NCBI GenBank assembly: GCA_946221915.1
Contig: CAMIKG010000024.1
Coordinates: 1 to 56,597, forward strand
DNA from: an uncultured Erwinia sp.
GTDB taxonomy: Bacteria > Pseudomonadota > Gammaproteobacteria > Enterobacterales > Enterobacteriaceae
Length of the DNA stretch: 56,597 bases
Direction: 5' to 3'
The position numbers and the translations under genes are program-made. The notes below the pieces were generated by a model. It was not told the DNA's origin, ran no database searches, and worked only from the letters and a program-made list of their open reading frames with translations. The stretch's first letter is position 1, and every line of letters begins with the position of its first letter. Positions 48,280 through 56,597 of this stretch are shown one piece after another.

Positions 48280-49737
48280 CTACTCCGGCCGGTGACGCGG
48301 CATCGCACGCGCAATCAGCAGGCTGCTGACGGCTATCACCAGCGAAGCAACAAATACCCAGTGCAGCGAAGCCGCCACCTGTTGCAGCATCTGTTGCAGA
48401 TTATCCTGCGGCAACTGCTCGCGTGTCGCACCAGACATAATTTGTTGCACCGGGTCCTGCTCATGCGGCAGACGCAGCAGCAGGTTATAATTCAGCACCG
48501 CTCCCATCAGCGCGGTGCCCAGCGCCGAACCGAGCATACGGCTGAACATAATCGAAGCGGTACAGATACCGCGAATATGATACTCCGCGCTGTTTTGCAC
48601 CGAGACCAGAAACGTGGTGCTGGTCATCCCCATACCGGTGCCAATAACAAACGCTGAGAAACCGGCATACAGCAGCGAGCTGTCACGGTTTAACATCAGC
48701 AGCAGGCTGCAACCGGCAATCAGCAACAACGCGCCGAGATGGGCGGTAAAGCGGTATGAGGTACGCTGCATCAGGTGACCGCTCAGGGTGCTGGCCAGCG
48801 GCCAGCCAATCGACATCATCGCCAGCGCACTGCCCGCCTGCAACGGCGTGCCGCCATTGATCCCCTGAATCCAGGTCGGCAGAAACGCGCTGATCCCCAT
48901 CATTGCCGCACCAATAATCAGATTGCCGAGATTGCCCGCGACGATCACCCGGCTGCGCCAGATCACCAGCGGAAACAGCGGCTCCTGCGCCGCGCGTTCA
49001 TTACGCACCAGCGCAAACCCGCTGCCCAGCGCCAGCAGCAGAAACAGCAGCGACCAGTAGCCAAGCGTTTCCGCCTGCAGCAGCGCAACCAGCAGCGCCG
49101 AGACACACAGCATCAGCCAGAAACTGCCGCTCAGATTAAGGCGATGTTTGCGCTTTTCACCCGTATAGTCCGGCAGCCAGCGCGCCATCATCAGCATCGA
49201 GACAATGCCAATCGGCACATTGACCCAGAAAATCAGCGCCCAGTTAAAATGCTGTACCAGCCACGCGCCGGAAAGCGGCCCGATAATCGCGGCAAATCCC
49301 CACACGCTGGAGAGCCAGCCCTGAATGCCGGCGCGCTCTTTCGGCGCGTAGACATCCGCGACAATGGTGGATGCCAGCGGCATAATCGCACCGGCGCCCA
49401 GTCCCTGGAAGGCACGGAACAGGATCAGCCACGCCATACTGCTGGCAAAACCGCACAGTACGGAACCGAGTAAAAACAGCGACACGCCGATAAAAAACAC
49501 CGACTTTCTGCCCCACAAATCGGCCAGACGGCCATACAGCGGCACGGTCACCGCCTGCGTCAGCAGATAAATAGAGAAGACCCAGCCAAAGTGCGCGAAG
49601 CCGCCCAGTTCAGCGACAATCGTCGGCATCGCTGTCGCAACAATGGTCACTTCTATCGCCGCCATAAACATTGCCAGCATGGCGGCAATCAGTACCCAGT
49701 GGCGCTGCGCCACCTGATGTTGAATGTTTTCCGTCAT
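48280..49737 (-). CDS. DHA2-family (EmrB/QacA) MFS exporter
   Basis: This is an inner-membrane exporter of about 485 residues with 14 predicted helices. Motifs: AAIEVTIVATAMPTIVAEL (D1, helix 1), GRLADLWGRKSVF (motif A), FRAFQGLGAGAIMPLAST (motif B) and FAAIIGPLSGAWLVQHFNW (motif C). The ATG at 49737 follows AAAGGA; 12 upstream codons are open but unlikely. It has no fusion-protein partner or adjacent regulator. Substrate unknown. It is the second DHA2 exporter of the window and is not closely similar to the one at 12226. Confidence 0.9.
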   Translation of the reverse strand: MTENIQHQVAQRHWVLIAAMLAMFMAAIEVTIVATAMPTIVAELGGFAHFGWVFSIYLLTQAVTVPLYGRLADLWGRKSVFFIGVSLFLLGSVLCGFASSMAWLILFRAFQGLGAGAIMPLASTIVADVYAPKERAGIQGWLSSVWGFAAIIGPLSGAWLVQHFNWALIFWVNVPIGIVSMLMMARWLPDYTGEKRKHRLNLSGSFWLMLCVSALLVALLQAETLGYWSLLFLLLALGSGFALVRNERAAQEPLFPLVIWRSRVIVAGNLGNLIIGAAMMGISAFLPTWIQGINGGTPLQAGSALAMMSIGWPLASTLSGHLMQRTSYRFTAHLGALLLIAGCSLLLMLNRDSSLLYAGFSAFVIGTGMGMTSTTFLVSVQNSAEYHIRGICTASIMFSRMLGSALGTALMGAVLNYNLLLRLPHEQDPVQQIMSGATREQLPQDNLQQMLQQVAASLHWVFVASLVIAVSSLLIARAMPRHRPE

Positions 49738-49932
49738 CTTGTCCTTTCCTGTTGTTCCCCTGAATCCTGGCACATTCCGCGCAGCGGGTGTTTCTGATTG
49801 TGCGGCTTACAGGAGCTTGTGACGTTGTCACAAAAATATCAGCCAATTCTGATAACCCGCAGCCGTCTCAATAAAGACGCGGCTCTCAGCGGGATTGGTG
49901 AAAAAACTATCATACTGATTTTAAGCGAAAAG

Positions 49933-49962
49933 TTGCCTGATTCTGCACACCACTGCTATAGC
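49933..49962 (+). promoter_or_regulatory. Candidate stress promoter of the OsmU-type operon
   Basis: TTGCCT (49933-49938) and TATAGC (49957-49962) are 18 bp apart. The -10 is preceded by TGC (extended -10 with C at -13), giving CTATAGC, which resembles sigma-S preferred promoters. The OsmU/Yeh systems of enterics are sigma-S and osmotically induced. The leader to ATG 50025 is about 55 nt. Confidence 0.5.
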
Positions 49963-50024
49963 TTTTAGGGCCATTCTTAATCTTCATCAGGTCAATTAAC
50001 GACATAACAGAGGGAATCCTCGAG

Positions 50025-50741
50025 ATGCAAAATTCAACGCTGGCAAAGCGTGCAGCCCTTGCGGTGCTGTTCATTATTGCGGTGCTCGGGCTACTGGTGT
50101 ACGGCCTTGGCATCGAGACCATCGCGTCGCGGAAAGTCGATCTGGTCTATCTCGGCCAGCAGCATATGAAACTGGTGTTCTGGTCACTGCTGTTTGCCCT
50201 GCTGGTCGGTATTCCCAGCGGCATTATCCTCAGCCGCCCATTCGCCCGCCGCTGGGCGGAGTATGTGATGCAAGTCTTTAACGTTGGCAATACCCTGCCG
50301 CCGCTGGCGGTGCTGGCGCTGGCGATGGTGGTAGTCGGTATTGGCGATCGCCCGGCGATTGTCGCGCTGTTCCTCGCCTCACTGCTGCCGATTGTGCGTA
50401 ACACCTATGCCGGGCTGTGCGCCGTGCCGCCTGCACTGCTGGAAGCGGCAAAAGGCATCGGTATGACGCGCGGCCAGTGTCTGCGTCAGGTCGAGCTGCC
50501 GGATGCGTTTCCGGTGATCCTTTCCGGGGTGCGCATCGCCACCGCGATCAACGTCGGTACTGCCCCGCTCGCCTTTTTGATTGGCGCCAGCAGCTACGGC
50601 GAGCTGATTTTCCCTGGTATCTATCTGAATGATTTCCCGACCCTGATTTTAGGCGCGGCGGCCACCGCCCTGTTTGCGCTGATCCTCGATATGTTGCTGG
50701 CCGGTCTGGGACGTCTGTTAAGCCCGCACAGCGCGGCGTAG
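50025..50741 (+). CDS. osmY: Osmoprotectant ABC transporter permease (OsmY of OsmU)
   Basis: This is an inner-membrane permease of 238 residues with six helices, of the OpuCB/ProW type. The EAA loop is EAAKGIGMTRGQCLRQVELPDA (part about 145-160). In Salmonella the OsmU genes run, in transcription order, permease (OsmY), binding protein (OsmX), permease (OsmW), ATPase (OsmV), the order seen here. The name must not be confused with the unrelated E. coli periplasmic OsmY. Glycine betaine and choline-O-sulfate are the known substrates of OsmU. The ribosome binding site is about 10 nt upstream (GAGGGA). Confidence 0.85.
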   Translation: MQNSTLAKRAALAVLFIIAVLGLLVYGLGIETIASRKVDLVYLGQQHMKLVFWSLLFALLVGIPSGIILSRPFARRWAEYVMQVFNVGNTLPPLAVLALAMVVVGIGDRPAIVALFLASLLPIVRNTYAGLCAVPPALLEAAKGIGMTRGQCLRQVELPDAFPVILSGVRIATAINVGTAPLAFLIGASSYGELIFPGIYLNDFPTLILGAAATALFALILDMLLAGLGRLLSPHSAA

Positions 50742-50763
50742 AACAATAATAAGGAACCTGCTT

Positions 50764-51681
50764 ATGGCTATTCATCTCACCCGCTGGTTGCGCAGCACGG
50801 TGCTGGCGCTCAGCGCCACGCTGGCCTGTTCGGGCATTGCCAACGCCGCGCCGATTGTGCTGGCGACCAAGAGTTTTACCGAACAGCATATCCTGTCGGC
50901 GATGACCACACAGTGGCTGACGAAAAAAGGTTTTCAGATCGAGCCGAAAACCAATATCGCGTCCACTATTTCGCGCAACGCGATGCTGAATAAACAGATC
51001 GATATGACCTGGGAATATACCGGTACTTCGCTGATTATTTTCAACCATATTCAGAAACGCATGTCGCCGGAAGAAGCGTATCAGACAGTGAAAAAGCTCG
51101 ACGGTGAAAAAGGTCTGGTATGGCTCGACCCGGCACCGATGAACAACACCTACGCGTTTGCCATGACGCGTGAACGCGCGGAAAAAGAGCATATCACTAC
51201 CATGTCACAGCTGGTGGCGAAGGTGGAGCAGATCCGCAAAGACGATCCCGATAACAACTGGCTGCTGGGCCTGGATCTGGAGTTTTCCGGCCGTTCCGAT
51301 GGTATGAAGCCGCTGCAGCAGGCGTATGGTCTGGAACTGGATCGCCCGCAAATCCGCCAGATGGACCCGGGGCTGGTGTATAACGCCATCCGCGACGGTT
51401 TTGTCGACGCCGGGCTGATTTACACCACCGATGGCCGGGTAAAAGGCTTCGAACTCAAGGTGCTGGAGGATGATAAGGGCTTCTTCCCGAGCTACGCGGT
51501 GACGCCAGTGGTACGTAAAGACGTGCTGGATGCCAACCCTGGTCTGGCGGAAGCGCTGAACCAACTGTCGCCTTTGATCACCGATGAGGCGATTACCGAG
51601 CTGAATAAACGCGTCGATATCGATCATCAGTCGCCGCAACAGGTGGCACGCGACTTCCTCACCTCTCACGGCATGCTGTAA
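50764..51681 (+). CDS. osmX: Osmoprotectant-binding protein (OsmX/YehZ-like)
   Basis: This is a periplasmic binding protein of 305 residues with a cleavable signal (ends IANAA, about 28; no lipobox). It belongs to the OpuAC family: PIVLATKSFTEQHILSAM at the start of the mature part, DMTWEYTGTSLI near 80, GLDLEFSGRSDGMKPL near 165, and AGLIYTTDGRVKGFELKVLEDD near 217. Aromatic residues around these strands would cage the quaternary ammonium group. It lies between the two permease genes with 22-bp and 10-bp gaps. Confidence 0.88.
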   Translation: MAIHLTRWLRSTVLALSATLACSGIANAAPIVLATKSFTEQHILSAMTTQWLTKKGFQIEPKTNIASTISRNAMLNKQIDMTWEYTGTSLIIFNHIQKRMSPEEAYQTVKKLDGEKGLVWLDPAPMNNTYAFAMTRERAEKEHITTMSQLVAKVEQIRKDDPDNNWLLGLDLEFSGRSDGMKPLQQAYGLELDRPQIRQMDPGLVYNAIRDGFVDAGLIYTTDGRVKGFELKVLEDDKGFFPSYAVTPVVRKDVLDANPGLAEALNQLSPLITDEAITELNKRVDIDHQSPQQVARDFLTSHGML

Positions 51682-51691
51682 GGAGACTCTG

Positions 51692-52339
51692 ATGGATACG
51701 ATTCATTATATCGTCGACAACTGGAGCTATCTGCTGAGCCTCACCACGCAGCATCTGTGGCTGGTGGCGGTGGCAGTAGGCATGGCGATTGTTATCGGCG
51801 TACCGATTGGCATTCTGATTGTGCGTTTTAAATGGCTGGCGACGCCGGTGCTGGGTCTGGCGACCATTGTGCTGACCATTCCGTCGATTGCCCTGTTTGG
51901 CCTGATGATCCCGCTGTTTTCGCTGATCGGTCAGGGTATTGGCGTAATGCCGGCCGTAACCGCGGTGTTTCTCTATTCACTGCTGCCGATTGTGCGTAAC
52001 ACCCATACCGCGCTGGAAAATCTGCCGGACGGCCTGCGTGAAGCCGGTCGCGGCATCGGCATGACTTTCTGGCAGCGCCTGCGCTGGGTGGAAATCCCGA
52101 TGGCGCTGCCGGTGATTTTTGGTGGTATCCGTACTGCGGTGGTAATGAACGTCGGCGTGATGGCGATTGCCGCCGTGATTGGCGCGGGTGGTTTAGGTCT
52201 GCTGCTGCTGGATGGCATCAGCGGCAGTGATATTCGTATGTTGATTGCCGGCGCGTTAATGATTTGTCTGCTGGCCATTATTCTCGACTGGCTGCTGCTT
52301 CGTCTGCAGTCTGCGCTGACTCCAAAGGGGATTCGATAA
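51692..52339 (+). CDS. osmW: Osmoprotectant ABC transporter permease (OsmW)
   Basis: This is the second permease of the system, 215 residues with five or six helices. The EAA loop is EAGRGIGMTFWQRLRWVEIP, preceded by the same LLPIVRNTHT segment as its partner has LLPIVRNTYA. The two permeases should form a heterodimer. Its stop overlaps the ATPase start (TAATG). Confidence 0.88.
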   Translation: MDTIHYIVDNWSYLLSLTTQHLWLVAVAVGMAIVIGVPIGILIVRFKWLATPVLGLATIVLTIPSIALFGLMIPLFSLIGQGIGVMPAVTAVFLYSLLPIVRNTHTALENLPDGLREAGRGIGMTFWQRLRWVEIPMALPVIFGGIRTAVVMNVGVMAIAAVIGAGGLGLLLLDGISGSDIRMLIAGALMICLLAIILDWLLLRLQSALTPKGIR

Positions 52340-53478
52340 TGATAAAACTGGAAAATCTCACCAAACAATTTACCCAGAAAAACGGCACAACGTTTAACGC
52401 CGTGGACAATGTCAGCCTGAATGTGCCGGAAGGTGAAATGTGTGTGCTGCTGGGCCCCTCAGGCTGCGGTAAAACCACCACGCTGAAGATGATTAACCGC
52501 CTGATCCCGGCGACCAGCGGCAAAATCCTGATCAATGGCGAAGACACCAGCCAGCTGGATACCACGACCCTGCGCCGTAATATCGGCTATGTGATTCAGC
52601 AGATCGGTCTGTTCCCGAATATGACCATTGAAGAGAACATTACCGTGGTGCCGCGTATGCTCGGCTGGGACAAGCAGCGCTGCAAAGAGCGCGCCAGTGA
52701 GCTGATGAGCATGGTGGCGCTGGATGCGAAAAAGTTTCTCCATCGTTATCCGAAAGAGATGTCCGGCGGTCAGCAGCAGCGTATCGGCGTGATTCGTGCG
52801 CTGGCGGCAGATCCACCGGTACTGCTGATGGATGAGCCGTTTGGCGCCGTCGACCCGATTAACCGTGAAGTGATTCAGAACGAGTTTCTGGAAATGCAGC
52901 GCCAGCTGAAGAAAACCGTGATGCTGGTCAGCCACGATATTGATGAAGCGCTGAAGCTGGGCGACCGCATTGCAGTGTTTGGTCAGGGCAAAATCATCCA
53001 GTGCGCCAGCCCGGACGAACTGCTGGCGAAACCGGCGAATGAGTTTGTCGGTTCGTTTGTCGGCCAGGACCGCACGCTGAAGCGCCTGCTGCTGGTGCAG
53101 GCCGGCGACGTTACCGATCAGCAACCGACGATCACTGTGCAGCGCGCCACCTCACTGGCGGAAGCCTTCGCCATGATGGATGACAACGATATGCGTTCCA
53201 TTACCGTGGTGGATGATGACGGCAAGCCGCTGGGCTTTGTTAAACGCCGTGAAGCGCGCGGCGCCAGCGGTGTGTGCGGCGACTTGTTGCATCCGTTTAC
53301 CGTCACCGGCCGCGCCGAAGAGAACCTGCGTGTGGTGCTGTCGAAACTGTATGAGCATAACCTGGTGTGGATGCCGATTGTCGATGAAGAGGGTCGCTAC
53401 AGCGGGGAGATCTCGCAGGATTATATTGCTGATTACCTGAGTTCGGGACGTACGCGCCGGGTACTGAATCAGAGTTAA
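52339..53478 (+). CDS. osmV: Osmoprotectant ABC transporter ATPase (OsmV)
   Basis: This is the cytoplasmic ATPase, about 379 residues. Walker A is GPSGCGKTTT (about 38-47), signature MSGGQQQRIG, Walker B LLMDEPFGAVDP. After the ATPase core a pair of CBS domains (about 250-370) is present (SLAEAFAMMDDNDMRSITVV and LVWMPIVDEEGRYSGEIS), which in OpuA/ProV-type importers sense ionic strength or nucleotides and gate transport. The ATG at 52339 overlaps the previous stop and follows AAAGGGG; the open frame extends 25 codons further into osmW. Last gene of the operon. Confidence 0.92.
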   Translation: MIKLENLTKQFTQKNGTTFNAVDNVSLNVPEGEMCVLLGPSGCGKTTTLKMINRLIPATSGKILINGEDTSQLDTTTLRRNIGYVIQQIGLFPNMTIEENITVVPRMLGWDKQRCKERASELMSMVALDAKKFLHRYPKEMSGGQQQRIGVIRALAADPPVLLMDEPFGAVDPINREVIQNEFLEMQRQLKKTVMLVSHDIDEALKLGDRIAVFGQGKIIQCASPDELLAKPANEFVGSFVGQDRTLKRLLLVQAGDVTDQQPTITVQRATSLAEAFAMMDDNDMRSITVVDDDGKPLGFVKRREARGASGVCGDLLHPFTVTGRAEENLRVVLSKLYEHNLVWMPIVDEEGRYSGEISQDYIADYLSSGRTRRVLNQS

Positions 53479-53489
53479 TTCCTGTCCTG

Positions 53490-53523
53490 AGGCGGAGAGC
53501 AGCAACACTCTCCGCCTGTTCTT
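53490..53523 (+). terminator. Terminator of the osmoprotectant operon
   Basis: AGGCGGAGAG (53490-53499) and CTCTCCGCCT (53508-53517) form a perfect 10-bp stem with an 8-nt loop, followed by GTTCTT. It lies about 12 bp after the ATPase stop. Confidence 0.8.
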
Positions 53524-53632
53524 CGCTCCACCCTCAGACAATTGCCACACAGAGAAAGGCTTGCAGCGTATCATTCTGTTGGGGCGCCCGTTCGCAGATT
53601 GGGTCATATCCGTGACGTTTCCGCCCGGCCGA

Positions 53633-54424
53633 TCATTGTGGCGTAGCCGTCAGATTCATCGTCCATAAGTAAGAACCCGGTGTACCACACAGGAACAACA
53701 AAGCGAGATCCGCATCTGTGGGCGTCTGGGTGAAGGCTGTTGATATTGACGCTGTGGTTTGCACACTGCCCGCATGCTTAACCTGGGGTTCGTCGCTGGC
53801 AGGATTGCCTGCATCACGGGTGAAAGCCCAGGATAGCGTAGTATTGAGGCCACCTGGCACATTGTCGCCGACAAAATAGATGTTGACGGGCAATGGCTTT
53901 TCCAGCTTGCCGCCTGTCCTGCACACGCCCAGGTCAAGCCTTGGCGATGCCGGCGCCAGAAACACCTGTGGTACAGAGGAGTAGTGAATAGTGAGTTCCA
54001 CCCCCACCCCCTGAATACTGGCGTCACTGCCATTGATTAACTGCCCCGTACTGTCGTTCCTGACTAAGGGTGAACAGTACACGGTGATGGTCGCGGGGTT
54101 AACCGGCGCTGTTACGGTGAATTTCGCCGGCGTAATGGTATTACTGCCGCCTGGTATCAGAGAAACGGTTGTTTCGCCTGTTTTTATTTTTACTGGCGCA
54201 ATAATCAAATCGTCTGCAGCCACAGGCAGTGAAGACTTATTGGCACTGCACACGGTGAGCATCTGTGTAAAAGGGAAACTGGCTTTCGCCACAGGCAATA
54301 TAAATAAGTCACGATCCTGATTGATATCCGTACTGTTTAGTGTCATGTCCTGTTGCGTCCATGTCAGTGTGGCATGTCCCGGAATAACAGTCAGCAACAG
54401 GCAGATAAACAATAGATTTTTCAT
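53633..54424 (-). CDS. Fimbrial minor subunit / putative tip adhesin
   Basis: This is an exported protein of about 263 residues with a signal peptide ending near GHA (about 18). It is rich in beta-strand patterns and Thr, with cysteines in MLTVCSANKS, TVYCSPLV, LGVCRTGGK and FLCGTPGS. It is last in a fimbrial operon after usher and pilin genes, where tip or adhesin subunits often lie. The two halves could be a lectin-like and a pilin-like domain, but the typical pilin end (Y at penultimate position) is not seen. Family not identified. ATG 54424 is preferred; nine upstream codons are open. Confidence 0.7.
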   Translation of the reverse strand: MKNLLFICLLLTVIPGHATLTWTQQDMTLNSTDINQDRDLFILPVAKASFPFTQMLTVCSANKSSLPVAADDLIIAPVKIKTGETTVSLIPGGSNTITPAKFTVTAPVNPATITVYCSPLVRNDSTGQLINGSDASIQGVGVELTIHYSSVPQVFLAPASPRLDLGVCRTGGKLEKPLPVNIYFVGDNVPGGLNTTLSWAFTRDAGNPASDEPQVKHAGSVQTTASISTAFTQTPTDADLALLFLCGTPGSYLWTMNLTATPQ

Positions 54425-54534
54425 TTCGCGTATTCCAGGTATAGCTAACAAACGGAAAACAGAGATAACATCCCATCCTCTGACGTTAAATATGCAGAGG
54501 ATGGGTAATTAATCACGCGCGCCAGACCTGCTCT

Positions 54535-55083
54535 TTACGGATAGACAATAGTCATGGTAATGGGCACGCTCACATCACCCGCTGTAGGCGTACCGCTGGA
54601 GGCTTTTTCCAGTTTTGCAATGAATGGAAGTGATGCGTCGTGTGTTCCCGAGCCTGCGGCGGTAACATTTTCAGAATCGTTACCGTTGGTCACTTGCACG
54701 GGAGTGCCTGATTGATTACTCCATATAGTGACACCGACATTAGTGGCGGCAGGCGACACAGTGGAGGCATTGGTAAATAAACCGCCATTTTCATTTCCTG
54801 TGACCCGCGCTTTAACCACAATACTCGCCGGACATTTTGTGAGCTCAAGAGTAAAGGCTTGCGAAATTTCTTTCCCCGCAAGCACCTCGGTGAGATTATG
54901 AGTGCCCAGTGGGACCGTCTGATTCCCATTGGTGGTTTTCCATTCGCAGGTATTATTGTTTACCGTGGCGGTAACAGTGACTACACCTGAGATCGCGACT
55001 CCAGCAGCCTGAGAACCAAATGACGCCGCTAAGAGTGCAATCGCAACGGCGCTTATTACACGAGTTTTTTGAAAAATAAACAT
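54535..55083 (-). CDS. Fimbrial major subunit (pilin)
   Basis: This is an exported pilin of 182 residues with a signal peptide cleaved near GSQA-AG (about 27). The mature start (VAISGVVTVTATVNNNTCEW) has the donor-strand pattern, and the two cysteines (NTCEW, LTKCPAS) form the usual disulfide. The C-terminus ends with TMTIVYP, the beta-zipper read by the chaperone (aromatic near the end). Gene context with an usher confirms a chaperone-usher system. It lies 186 bp after the usher stop, long enough for its own promoter. Confidence 0.88.
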   Translation of the reverse strand: MFIFQKTRVISAVAIALLAASFGSQAAGVAISGVVTVTATVNNNTCEWKTTNGNQTVPLGTHNLTEVLAGKEISQAFTLELTKCPASIVVKARVTGNENGGLFTNASTVSPAATNVGVTIWSNQSGTPVQVTNGNDSENVTAAGSGTHDASLPFIAKLEKASSGTPTAGDVSVPITMTIVYP

Positions 55084-55269
55084 ACCTTATTACCTTCATA
55101 CAAAGTTATTGACTAATAAAATATTTACGCCTGATGGTGCCGCTTAGCGGTAAAAATATTTAATGCATGGCACTATTGCGTTATTTCAGGTGGTAATTGC
55201 AGATTAACTAATTTTAATATTTCTCCTCCTTCCCCAATTGAGATGAAAGGAAACCGCGAAGCCGCTGAC
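55084..55269. other. AT-rich gap between usher and pilin genes
   Basis: This 186-bp stretch has no gene and is clearly more AT-rich than its neighbours. A separate promoter for the pilin gene is likely; a G-rich SD-like TAAGGTA lies just before the pilin ATG on the minus strand. Confidence 0.4.
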
Positions 55270-56597
55270 TCAATGACAGACGGCCTGAGTTTCGGTCAAT
55301 GGCGTTTGTAGCGCTTTTTCCGGCAACGAATATACGGCTGAGCAATGCTGATCCGCCCCTGCGCCCCACTGCGCTTTGAGTTCGCCTTTCAGCGCCAGTC
55401 CGGCCAGGTACACCTGGCCACCATCGCCAACCAGATTGCTATTGTTCTCTCCAACGCTGACCATGGCGCCAAATGGCAGCGGTTTACCGTTATGTGTCAG
55501 CGCGATCAGCGCACGAACGCCGGAATGCGCCTTAAAATCAGCCCGGACCAGCGCGCCCCTGGTCGGCACCACGCTGGAGACGTTACTGTCGATATCGGTG
55601 TGGTTATCAAGCTGATTAATGTCCAGCGCCACCCGGTTCTGCCGATATTCACTGGCATAGGGCACCACGGTATAGCCACGCCAGTCAGTGCGAACACCGA
55701 TACTGTTTTCCACGGGCACGCCTGCCGCGCCGGGAGCTGCCACAAGCACATTGGTGGTGCTAAGCGGCTGGCCAAAGGTGATGCCCCCGCTGTGCCAGAC
55801 TGTACTGCCGGATGCGCTATAACGCAGTTGCTGTGAGTTGCGGCTGTAACCATATCCGGCAGCCGTATTGCCATAGGTTCCCCGATACCCCAGCGCAACA
55901 TCACCACTGCCACCATCGCGATCGCCATATCCCTGCGACACACTCCAGTTCAGGTTTTGACCTTCAAGCGCAGTGCCGCTAAGACCCGCCTGCTGCGTCA
56001 GATTGCCGTCACTGTCACGGCTGGCGCTGAAGTTAGCCCAAAGGGAATTCTCCCGTTTGCTGCCCTCGCCTGCGAACAAGCCGTCCAGCGGTAGCGAAAG
56101 TGAAAGCCACAGCGTTTTGTCCGCCTGTGGTTGCCCGCTGTAGCGGCTGTAACCGTACGCCACGTTGTAACTGACACGCCCCACACTGCTGCTGAAACCC
56201 AGCTGCATCGATGTCGTCGCAGGCGCATTGCCCCAATAGGTCTGACGGCTGGCATTAAGATAGAGTGAGCCATAATCAGCCACACGCTGTGAGATCGTGG
56301 CCTGCAGGCGTTCACGCCGGTTGCTTTCCAGGTTGTAGTAATTCAGCCAGTTTTGTCTGACCAGCCTGCCCGCCGCATCGACCGCCCCTTGCGTGTCCTC
56401 TGTCCAGCCTGATATTTCTTTCAGGGCGGTTTCCTCCAGGGTGTAAAACCCTTGAGTGGAGTAACGATATCCGGCTAACTGAAACGTGGTGCCGGTGATA
56501 TCCAGTGAGCGGCTATAGAGAAAACGCACTGATTGCCCCTGGTGATGCGAACCATCCGCCAGCGTGCTGTTCGCCTGGGTAATATCCGCAGATAACG
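55270..56597 (-). CDS. Outer-membrane fimbrial usher, C-terminal part (runs off the window)
   Basis: This is a FimD-type usher, about 442 residues visible. The reading frame remains open to the window edge (LSADITQANSTLADGSHHQG is in frame before the first internal methionine/valine), so the gene continues beyond 56597. Features: barrel strands with alternating aromatic residues, FLYSRSLDITGTTFQLAGYRYST-type segment near the window edge (family pattern RFLYSKS), then plug-to-barrel region, and the two C-terminal domains beginning around NSIGVRTDWRGYTVVPYASEYRQN. The C-terminal disulfide pair (CSAVYSLP, QAVCH) is kept. No chaperone gene lies between usher and pilin, so it is probably upstream, outside the window. 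Confidence 0.92.
   Translation of the reverse strand, partial: LSADITQANSTLADGSHHQGQSVRFLYSRSLDITGTTFQLAGYRYSTQGFYTLEETALKEISGWTEDTQGAVDAAGRLVRQNWLNYYNLESNRRERLQATISQRVADYGSLYLNASRQTYWGNAPATTSMQLGFSSSVGRVSYNVAYGYSRYSGQPQADKTLWLSLSLPLDGLFAGEGSKRENSLWANFSASRDSDGNLTQQAGLSGTALEGQNLNWSVSQGYGDRDGGSGDVALGYRGTYGNTAAGYGYSRNSQQLRYSASGSTVWHSGGITFGQPLSTTNVLVAAPGAAGVPVENSIGVRTDWRGYTVVPYASEYRQNRVALDINQLDNHTDIDSNVSSVVPTRGALVRADFKAHSGVRALIALTHNGKPLPFGAMVSVGENNSNLVGDGGQVYLAGLALKGELKAQWGAGADQHCSAVYSLPEKALQTPLTETQAVCH

Noticed and set aside
1..56597. tRNA, rRNA, prophage, insertion sequence or toxin-antitoxin modules
   Set aside because: No transposase, integrase, phage structural gene, cloverleaf or paired small toxin/antitoxin frames could be recognised.

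Overview
The window is chromosomal DNA of a member of the Enterobacterales. Many genes match Escherichia or Salmonella genes closely and in the same local order: digH, nlpC, ycgZ-ymgA-ymgB, yciG-yciE-katN, dcp/ydfG, ynfA/ynfB/ynfD and the OsmU-type osmoprotectant importer. They are mixed with a treZ-treY-glgX operon, a CIO-type bd oxidase and an EF-G paralogue, which points to Erwiniaceae (Pantoea/Erwinia-like) rather than Escherichia. The genus is an inference. I saw no rRNA, tRNA, CRISPR array, prophage or insertion sequence. Layout, first part: 0.1-3.6 kb is a polar-solute ABC importer with a flavin monooxygenase, probably for an organosulfur or N-heteroatom compound. 3.7-10.1 kb is a motility and signalling block: a soluble PAS-PAS chemoreceptor, a FlxA-like protein with a textbook sigma-28 promoter, a broken CGNR zinc-finger gene, the glycosidase DigH and a CHASE4-PAS-GGDEF-EAL protein. 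10.2-15.3 kb holds small housekeeping genes, a LysR/MFS pair, NlpC, a gamma-glutamylcyclotransferase-like protein and a GNAT acetyltransferase. 15.6-17.1 kb is the ycgZ-ymgA-ymgB biofilm/acid-stress connector cluster with an extra YmgA-like gene in front; the ycgZ promoter has MerR-type 19-bp spacing. 17.2-18.3 kb has GrpB and a P-loop kinase gene broken by an amber codon. 18.4-20.9 kb is a CIO-type bd oxidase with its DUF2474 mini-subunit. 21.5-23.4 kb is a stationary-phase stress operon (expanded KGG-repeat YciG, YciE, Mn-catalase KatN; yciF is missing). 23.4-27.3 kb has a WYL regulator facing a small gene across a clear operator, a sorbosone-dehydrogenase-like lipoprotein with a DUF2231 partner, and an HPP membrane protein. 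Second part: 27.5-29.5 kb is a dCache chemoreceptor with another clean sigma-28 promoter. 29.6-33 kb has an AEC transporter, an MDR oxidoreductase facing its AraC regulator, and a KTSC protein. 33.2-35.8 kb is a second-type EF-G gene, divergent from an ArsR-like regulator across a 26-bp operator-like palindrome. 35.8-39.5 kb has an Asp/Glu racemase-like gene overlapping an exported Dcp peptidase, and ydfG. 39.8-46.3 kb is treZ-treY-glgX (trehalose from glycogen). 46.3-49.7 kb has an orphan gene, ynfA, ynfB, ynfD and a DHA2 MFS exporter. 50-53.5 kb is the four-gene OsmU-type importer. 53.6 kb to the end is a chaperone-usher fimbrial cluster that runs off the window. Recurring themes are osmotic, desiccation and stationary-phase survival (trehalose synthesis, OsmU, YciG/YciE/KatN, YcgZ/YmgA/YmgB) and the choice between motility and attachment (two chemoreceptors, FlxA, c-di-GMP enzyme, YmgB, fimbriae). 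Nothing here is a certain new system. The best leads are the EF-G2/ArsR locus, the duplicated YmgA-like genes with hairpins at their ribosome binding sites, the FliA promoter lying inside a gene remnant, and the unrecognised gene at 46350-46994.
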